Positions 59,263 to 64,000 of a stretch of DNA of 64,000 nt are shown piece by piece (the stretch's first letter is position 1; each line of letters opens with the position of its first letter). The notes beneath the pieces were generated by a model, which worked only from the letters and a program-made list of their open reading frames with translations, was not told where the DNA came from and ran no database searches. The stretch is taken from the NCBI RefSeq assembly GCF_025399835.1, contig NZ_JAODVR010000001.1, positions 1,240,001-1,304,000 on the forward strand. Reading direction: 5' to 3'. Made by a program: the position numbers and the translations under genes. The DNA comes from Haloarchaeobius sp. HME9146 (GTDB taxonomy: Archaea > Halobacteriota > Halobacteria > Halobacteriales > Natrialbaceae).

Positions 59263-59300
59263 CGCCAGCTCACCCGGCCGTGTCGATTCGTGTTGGTCAT
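59259..59300 (-). CDS. Possible 13-codon leader ORF of the deacetylase/formyltransferase operon
   Basis: ATG 59300 sits 28 nt after a promoter element. The ORF (MTNTNRHGRVSWR) ends in a TGA overlapping ATG 59262 (ATGA). Without it the enzyme start would be ~38 nt into an mRNA with no clear ribosome-binding site. Confidence 0.45.
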   Translation of the reverse strand: MTNTNRHGRVSWR

Positions 59301-59327
59301 CACTCGCTCCTTGGCGTCCCCGTGGTT

Positions 59328-59347
59328 TCGTTATCAGCCGCGTAGCC
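59328..59347 (-). promoter_or_regulatory. Surface-locus promoter element before deacetylase operon
   Basis: GGCTACGCGGCTGATAACGA on the minus strand, 28 nt before ATG 59300. Only two bases separate it from the inverted copy for the divergent operon. Confidence 0.6.
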
Positions 59348-59349
59348 TG

Positions 59350-59369
59350 GCTTACTCTGCCCATAATAA
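59350..59369 (+). promoter_or_regulatory. Surface-locus promoter element before DUF4129-like operon
   Basis: GCTTACTCTGCCCATAATAA, 35 nt before ATG 59404. With the opposite copy it forms GTAGCC-T-GGCTTAC, an inverted core. Confidence 0.55.
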
Positions 59370-59403
59370 TCCCCGCACGTGGCTTCGGATTGCAACGAAC
59401 CAC

Positions 59404-60303
59404 ATGAACTGGGAGTCACTCCTGACCATCGCCGTCGCGCTGTGCTGTGTCTTCGCCATCAGCACGGCGGCGACGTCGCTGGAGTCGTCGGTGACGACGG
59501 ACCCGGACGAGGTCATCGACCTCGACGAGACCGGGATTCCCATCGGCACCGACAGCGCAGTGAGCCTCAAGTCGCAGGTACAGTCTGAAGGGACACCGGA
59601 CACGTCGTCGTCGTCCGCGGAGCCGGGTGACGGACAGGTCGAGGAGTCGTCCGCGGAACCCGGCGACGGGGACCAGACGACCGCCGGCAGTGGCGACGGC
59701 GAGAGCACCGGGGCGGACAGCGGGGCCGGCGACCGGTCCGGTGGGTCCTCCTCGGCCGACCAGGGCCAGGACACCGGTCTGGGAGCCGGTGAGGAGCAGG
59801 CGGGTGGCCCCGGGACGCCACCCCCGAGTCTGCTCGACAAGCTGCTCGCGTTGCTGGCGGCACTGCTCGACCTGCTCCGGGCGCTCGTCCCGGCGATAGT
59901 CGCGCTCGGACTGGTCGCCCTCGGGATTCGACACCGCGACCGGCTCGGTGCCGTGCTCCGCGAGCGGCTGGAACGCTGGGGCCTCATCGACCCGGTGGCC
60001 GACGAGGAGCCGAGCGAGCCACCGACCCGGCCCGACCCGACGAACCAGGTCTCCGAGGCCTGGTACGAGTTCGTCGAAGCGCTCGGGCTGGGTGACGCCC
60101 GGGCCTGTGCACCTCGAGAATGCGCCGACGCCGCCCGGGACGAGGGGGTCGACGAGGAGACCATCGCGGCGCTCACCGAACCGTTCGAGGAGGTCCGCTA
60201 CGGCGAGGAGCCGGTGACGGAGGACCGCCGCCGCCGGGCCACGGACGGGCTGGAGCGCTTCCGTGCACGCCACGGCGGCCAGCACACCGGGGGCGACCGA
60301 TGA
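59404..60303 (+). CDS. DUF4129-like membrane protein
   Basis: 299 residues. An N-terminal signal/anchor (LLTIAVALCCVFAISTAAT) precedes a long Ser/Gly/Asp/Glu-rich disordered extracellular segment (~60-135). A membrane helix pair (~140-180, LLDLLRALVPAIVALGLVALGI) and a cytoplasmic domain with WYEFVEALGLGDARACAPRECADAARDEGVDEETIAALTEPFEEVRYG follow; this last part is the DUF4129 signature. It is the first gene of an operon of four overlapping genes. Such operons accompany MoxR/DUF58 systems. Confidence 0.82.
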   Translation: MNWESLLTIAVALCCVFAISTAATSLESSVTTDPDEVIDLDETGIPIGTDSAVSLKSQVQSEGTPDTSSSSAEPGDGQVEESSAEPGDGDQTTAGSGDGESTGADSGAGDRSGGSSSADQGQDTGLGAGEEQAGGPGTPPPSLLDKLLALLAALLDLLRALVPAIVALGLVALGIRHRDRLGAVLRERLERWGLIDPVADEEPSEPPTRPDPTNQVSEAWYEFVEALGLGDARACAPRECADAARDEGVDEETIAALTEPFEEVRYGEEPVTEDRRRRATDGLERFRARHGGQHTGGDR

Positions 60304-60908
60304 ACCGGCGTCGGCTGCTCGCCGGCGTGCTGGGCGTGCTGGCACTGGTCGCCGGAATCACCGCACTCGGGACCGACCTCGGCGCACCCGTCGCGGACGC
60401 CCTGCTCGAACTGCTCGGGAACGACTACCTCGTCGCGACCGCGGTCGCCGCGCTTGGGTTCCTCCTCGCCATCCCGGTGTTGCTCTCGGCACGGGCGAGC
60501 ACGCTCGACCAGGCGTCGATGCCGACCCCGGAGCGGTCGCTCGCGATGCCAGCGCCGGGGACGCGGTTCGACGAGACGCTCGAGGACCGGTTCCTCGTGG
60601 TCCCCTACGTCCCAGCTGACCGGCGCGAAGCGGTTCGCGAGGAACTCCGCGGGACCGCCGTCGACGTGGTCGCACACACGTCGGGGGCGAGCCGCCACGA
60701 GGCGGCCGAACAGGTCGACGATGGGTCGTGGACCGACGACGAGACGGTCGCCGACTTCCTCGCGATGGAGCGCGACGGGTCGCCCGACAGCGCCCTCACG
60801 GCCCGGCTGCGAGCCCTCGCGCGCGGTGACTCCCTCTTCCAGTCCCGCGCCAGACGGACCGCCCGGACCATCGTCGACCACGCCGACACCGGGGGACGGT
60901 CGCGATGA
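60300..60908 (+). CDS. DUF7269-like membrane protein
   Basis: 202 residues starting in an ATGA overlap. Two N-terminal membrane helices (~7-25 and ~45-65) are followed by a soluble domain with DETLEDRFLVVPYVPADRREAVREELRGTAVDVVAHTSG. I associate this with the haloarchaeal DUF7269 family found between DUF4129 and DUF58 genes; the name rests on context and memory, not a search. It is likely a scaffold of the MoxR/DUF58 complex. Confidence 0.75.
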   Translation: MNRRRLLAGVLGVLALVAGITALGTDLGAPVADALLELLGNDYLVATAVAALGFLLAIPVLLSARASTLDQASMPTPERSLAMPAPGTRFDETLEDRFLVVPYVPADRREAVREELRGTAVDVVAHTSGASRHEAAEQVDDGSWTDDETVADFLAMERDGSPDSALTARLRALARGDSLFQSRARRTARTIVDHADTGGRSR

Positions 60909-62179
60909 GCCGGACCCGGACCACCCGTCGGTGGCGCGGCGTCGTCTCCATCTCGCTCGTGGCGATGACGATAGGCGTCGTCGCGAACCGCCCCGACGTG
61001 CTCCTGGTGTCGCTCCTCGGCGTCGTCTACGCGGCGTACCCGCGACTCACGTCCCCACCAGAGCCATCCCTCGCCATCGAGCGGGCCCTGAGCGACGAGG
61101 ACCCGGACCACGGCGACCCGGTCGAGGTGACCGTCACGGTCACCAACACCGGGGACCGGCCACTGCCGGACCTCCGGCTGGTCGACGGCGTCCCGGAGAT
61201 GCTGACCGTGACCGACGGGATGGCCCGGCACGGTGCGAGCCTGCGTGCGGGCGGGTCGACGACGTTCTCCTACACCGTCGAAGCCAAGCGCGGGACATAC
61301 CCCTTCGACCCCGCGACGGTCGTCTCGCGCGACCTCAGCGGCGAACACGAGGTCGAGACGACGGTCGCCGCCTCGACCGAGATCGACTGTACGCAGGGAA
61401 TCGAGGGCGTGACCGCCCGGTCGCAGACGCTCGCGCGGAGCGGGCAGGTCGTCTCCGACACCGGTGGCAGCGGCGTCGAGTTCCATCGCACCCGGGAGTA
61501 CCAGCGCGGCGACCCCCTGAACCGCATCGACTGGAACCGGTACGCCCGGACGGGCGACCTCTCGACGACCGAGTTCCGGACCGAGCAGGCCGCGAGCGTC
61601 GTCTGTCTGGTCGACGCTCGCCCCGCCGCGTACCGGGCGCGTCCCGACCATCCCCACGCGGTCGCACTGTGTACGTCCGCGGCCGAACAGATCGTGGGGG
61701 CGTTCGCCGCCGACCGCAACCAGGTCGGCGTCGCCGCCTTCTACGACGACCTCGTCTGGCACCCGGTCGGGATGGGTCCGACCCACCGCGCCAGCATCCA
61801 GCGGCTGCTGACGACTCACGAGGCGTTCTCCTCGAAGGAACCCGACGAGACCCCAGATACGACCGAACTCCTTGCGGACCTGCGCCACCGGCTCACCGAG
61901 CGCACCCAGGTCGTGTTGCTCTCGCCGCTGTGTGACGACGACATCGTCGAGACGGCACGGCGACTCGAGGAGTACGGCCACGCGGTCACCGTCGTCACGC
62001 CCGACGTGACCGGTGACGAGACGGTCGGGCAACGACTCGCGAGCGTCCAGCGGGCGGCGCGGATCCGGACCCTCCGCGGTGCCGGCATCCCGACCAGCGA
62101 GTGGCGGAGCGACGAACCACTCGAGGCCGCGCTGGCGACACAGGGCGCACGCGCGCACTCCCGGGGTGTTCCAGCGTGA
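60905..62179 (+). CDS. DUF58 protein (vWA-like, MoxR partner)
   Basis: 424 residues, start in an ATGA overlap. Two N-terminal membrane helices are followed by a beta-domain (~60-170) and the DUF58 signature EFHRTREYQRGDPLNRIDWNRYARTGDL (~197-224). A von-Willebrand-A-like fold comes next, VVCLVDARPA at the metal-site position, though with DAR in place of DxSxS. The family works with MoxR ATPases in maturation of metal-dependent or envelope complexes. Confidence 0.9.
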   Translation: MSRTRTTRRWRGVVSISLVAMTIGVVANRPDVLLVSLLGVVYAAYPRLTSPPEPSLAIERALSDEDPDHGDPVEVTVTVTNTGDRPLPDLRLVDGVPEMLTVTDGMARHGASLRAGGSTTFSYTVEAKRGTYPFDPATVVSRDLSGEHEVETTVAASTEIDCTQGIEGVTARSQTLARSGQVVSDTGGSGVEFHRTREYQRGDPLNRIDWNRYARTGDLSTTEFRTEQAASVVCLVDARPAAYRARPDHPHAVALCTSAAEQIVGAFAADRNQVGVAAFYDDLVWHPVGMGPTHRASIQRLLTTHEAFSSKEPDETPDTTELLADLRHRLTERTQVVLLSPLCDDDIVETARRLEEYGHAVTVVTPDVTGDETVGQRLASVQRAARIRTLRGAGIPTSEWRSDEPLEAALATQGARAHSRGVPA

Positions 62180-62889
62180 GCACGGACACGACGACCGCGC
62201 CGCCGACACCCGTCTCGGTGACCTACCGCCCGACGATGCTGAGTACGGTCGTCGCGGTGGTCGCCGCGCTCGCCAGCCTCTCGTTGCTCGGCGTGGCCCG
62301 CGACTCGACGATGCTCCTCGGCGCTGCGGGCGTTGGGCTGTTCACCCTCGGGCTCTGGGTCGCCTGGCGCTGGACGCGACTCCTCGGCTTCGTCGTCTCC
62401 AGCCTCGGTGTCCCTCTCGTCGGGGCTGCAATCGTGTTCGCGTGGACGGGCGTCGGCCGGGCGACCGTATTCGCCACCGTCGCCCCCGCACTCCTCGGGG
62501 CACTCCTCGTCGCCATCGGGCTGGCACCCGGCCGGGGCAAGCGCACCCGGACGCTCCTCAAGCTCGGGAGCGGGTTCGTCTTCCTCGCCGTGCTGGTCGC
62601 GGGCGTCACCAAGCAGGCGTCGTTCGATTCACTGCTGGTCGCCGGGGTCGCCGCGGTCGTCGCCTGGGACGCGGGCGAGACCGCAGTCAACGTCGGCGAG
62701 CAGCTCGGCCAGGAACCGACGACGTGGCCGGTCGAGTCCGTCCACCTGTTCGGGACGCTCGTCGTCGGGGCCATCACGGTCGGTCTCGGCCGCGTCGCAC
62801 AGGGGCTCGGCACCCCCGGCCTGCCACTCACGCAGTTCGCGTTCCTGCTGGTCGCGGTCGTGGTGCTGACCGCGGCGCTGCACGAGTGA
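62176..62889 (+). CDS. DUF7519-like polytopic membrane protein
   Basis: 237 residues from GTG 62176 in a GTGA overlap. About seven membrane helices fill the chain, with a conserved-looking ALLGALLVAIGLAPGRGKRTRTLLKLGSGFV loop. I place it with the DUF7519 family that closes these haloarchaeal operons, on context. The function is unknown. Confidence 0.75.
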   Translation: MSTDTTTAPPTPVSVTYRPTMLSTVVAVVAALASLSLLGVARDSTMLLGAAGVGLFTLGLWVAWRWTRLLGFVVSSLGVPLVGAAIVFAWTGVGRATVFATVAPALLGALLVAIGLAPGRGKRTRTLLKLGSGFVFLAVLVAGVTKQASFDSLLVAGVAAVVAWDAGETAVNVGEQLGQEPTTWPVESVHLFGTLVVGAITVGLGRVAQGLGTPGLPLTQFAFLLVAVVVLTAALHE

Positions 62890-62963
62890 GGACCTGGGAG
62901 GACCCGGGGAGGACTCGGTGAGAACCCGGCGAAGACCGTTCGAAACGAGACGAAGAAGCAGAC

Positions 62964-63944
62964 TCAGGGTCGCGCAGACGGTGCTGGCTCACGGTTCACC
63001 CGCGGCACCGGCACCTCGTCGAGCACATCTTCGACGACCGCGCGTTTCGTCACGTCGTTCACCCGCGCGTCCGGCGTGAGCACGAGCCGGTGGTCGAGCA
63101 CCGGATGGGCGACGTCCTTCACGTCGTCCGGTATCACGTAGGACCGACCCGAGAGCGCCGCCCACGAGCGGGCCATCTCGTACAGCCGGACCGCCCCGCG
63201 CGGCGAGACGCCGACGGTCACCCGGCGGTCCTCCCGCGTCGCCTCGACGACCTCCGTGATGTAGCGGGCGAGGTCCTCGGTGACGTCGACGCGCTCCGGC
63301 ACCGCCTGCATCGCCTGGAGGTCCTCGGTAGCGACGGCCTGCTGGGCCTGTGGCTGCTGTTCGTCGCGTTCCCCCCGGCGCATGAGCATCTCGACGCCGC
63401 CCTCGGTCTCGGGGTAGCCGAGACTCGTCTTCACGAGGAAGCGGTCCTGCTGTGCCTCCGGGAGCGGGAACGTCCCCTCGCCCTGTTCGACGGGGTTCTG
63501 CGTCGCGATGACGAAGAACGGGTCCGGCAGCTGCCACGTCTCCCCGTCGACGGTCACCTGTTTCTCCTCCATCGCCTCCAGCAGCGCCGCCTGCGTCTTC
63601 GGCGACGCGCGGTTGATCTCGTCGGCGAGGACGATGTTCGCGAACAGCGGCCCCTCGTTGAAATCGAAGTCGCCCGTCCGCTCGTTGTACACGTAGGTTC
63701 CGGTCACGTCCGCCGGCAGGAGGTCGGGCGTGAACTGGACGCGAGAGAACGAGAGCCCGAGCGCGGCGGCGAAACTCCGCGCAGTCAGCGTCTTTCCGGT
63801 CCCCGGCACGTCCTCGAGAAGGACGTGGCCGCGCGAGACGATGCCGGTGAGAATCGTTTCGAGAACGGTCCGGTCGGCGATGACGGCACGCGACACCTCC
63901 GCGAGCACGTCCTCTGCGAGACGGCCTGTTTCGTCGACGTTCAT
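62964..63944 (-). CDS. MoxR-family AAA+ ATPase
   Basis: 326 residues. Walker A is VPGTGKT (46-52), Walker B is IVLADEINRASP (Asp-Glu 108-109), sensor 1 is FFVIATQNPVEQGEGTFPLPEAQQDRF, and the arginine-finger/sensor-2 region has VGVSPRGAVRLYEMAR. It is a chaperone-like ATPase that partners DUF58 proteins. It is encoded convergently to its likely partner operon (74 nt between stops) rather than within it. It is leaderless, with a promoter element 27 nt before the ATG. Confidence 0.93.
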   Translation of the reverse strand: MNVDETGRLAEDVLAEVSRAVIADRTVLETILTGIVSRGHVLLEDVPGTGKTLTARSFAAALGLSFSRVQFTPDLLPADVTGTYVYNERTGDFDFNEGPLFANIVLADEINRASPKTQAALLEAMEEKQVTVDGETWQLPDPFFVIATQNPVEQGEGTFPLPEAQQDRFLVKTSLGYPETEGGVEMLMRRGERDEQQPQAQQAVATEDLQAMQAVPERVDVTEDLARYITEVVEATREDRRVTVGVSPRGAVRLYEMARSWAALSGRSYVIPDDVKDVAHPVLDHRLVLTPDARVNDVTKRAVVEDVLDEVPVPRVNREPAPSARP

Positions 63945-63970
63945 ACCCGCCGGTTGCCCGCGACCCCTTC

Positions 63971-63990
63971 TTATTATGCGACGCCTATGG
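63971..63990 (-). promoter_or_regulatory. Promoter element before MoxR gene, related to the surface-locus element
   Basis: CCATAGGCGTCGCATAATAA on the minus strand, 27 nt before ATG 63944. It keeps the ATAA half but has CATA in place of CTTA. Confidence 0.4.
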
Positions 63991-64000
63991 CGGTCGCGGG

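Overview
The window is a piece of a haloarchaeal chromosome, judged from the sequence alone. It is GC-rich (roughly two thirds). Its proteins are strongly acidic with Asp/Glu surplus. Exported proteins carry twin-arginine signals, often with a lipobox. Many genes start at, or a few bases after, the transcription start expected from a TATA-like box about 27 nt upstream (leaderless mRNAs), while operon genes overlap as ATGA, GTGA or TGATG. Several families are typical of Halobacteria: bacterio-opsin-activator regulators with HTH_10, DUF7344-type regulators, Hvo_1808-type surface lipoproteins and CPxC zinc microproteins. I cannot name a genus. I saw no rRNA, tRNA, CRISPR array or transposase.

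Layout. (1) 1-15.2 kb: two tandem PQQ-propeller/PKD surface proteins (the first cut by the window edge), a MinD-like ATPase with a coupled partner, a PQQ sugar dehydrogenase lipoprotein, a HExxH surface lipoprotein, two bacterio-opsin-activator-type regulators, a cupin/zinc-ribbon protein, an AIM24 protein, a two-domain UspA protein, an MscS channel, a 39-residue zinc microprotein and two HTH proteins. (2) 15.4-59.3 kb: a large cell-surface polysaccharide/glycoprotein locus. It has three paralogous Tat-exported beta-helix proteins, an M14-type zinc hydrolase with a lectin-like tail, a polytopic membrane protein, two polysaccharide deacetylases, GlmM, GlmU and GlmS (together the route to UDP-GlcNAc), a nucleotide-sugar dehydrogenase plus a stand-alone relative of its C-terminal domain, four glycosyltransferases, a flippase, a CapA protein, a phosphodiesterase/phosphatase-family protein, a sugar-transfer-associated ATP-grasp enzyme, an asparagine-synthase-like protein, a formyltransferase and a Thr-rich stalk protein. 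Its regulators include a membrane-spanning protein with eight extracellular thrombospondin-type-3 calcium repeats and a cytoplasmic winged helix. (3) 59.4-64 kb: a four-gene overlapping operon (DUF4129-like, DUF7269-like, DUF58, DUF7519-like) converging on a MoxR ATPase.

How it fits together. GlmS, GlmM and GlmU would make UDP-GlcNAc. The dehydrogenase could oxidise it or its epimer to a uronic acid. The glycosyltransferases assemble repeat units and the flippase exports them. The deacetylases, formyltransferase, ATP-grasp and asparagine-synthase-like enzymes could trim or decorate amino groups. Exported beta-helix, hydrolase, CapA and stalk proteins act outside the membrane.

Main new observations. 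A bipartite promoter element with approximate consensus GGCTTAnCCGGtCgATAACA recurs before many of the polysaccharide genes, about 27-31 nt before a start codon and often as back-to-back inverted pairs. At several of these promoters the first start codon opens a tiny ORF of 13-31 codons whose stop overlaps the start of the enzyme gene. Other points are the beta-helix proteins fused to a thioredoxin-like domain without its cysteines, and the calcium-repeat transmembrane regulator. All functional calls come from reading motifs by eye; no database search was run.
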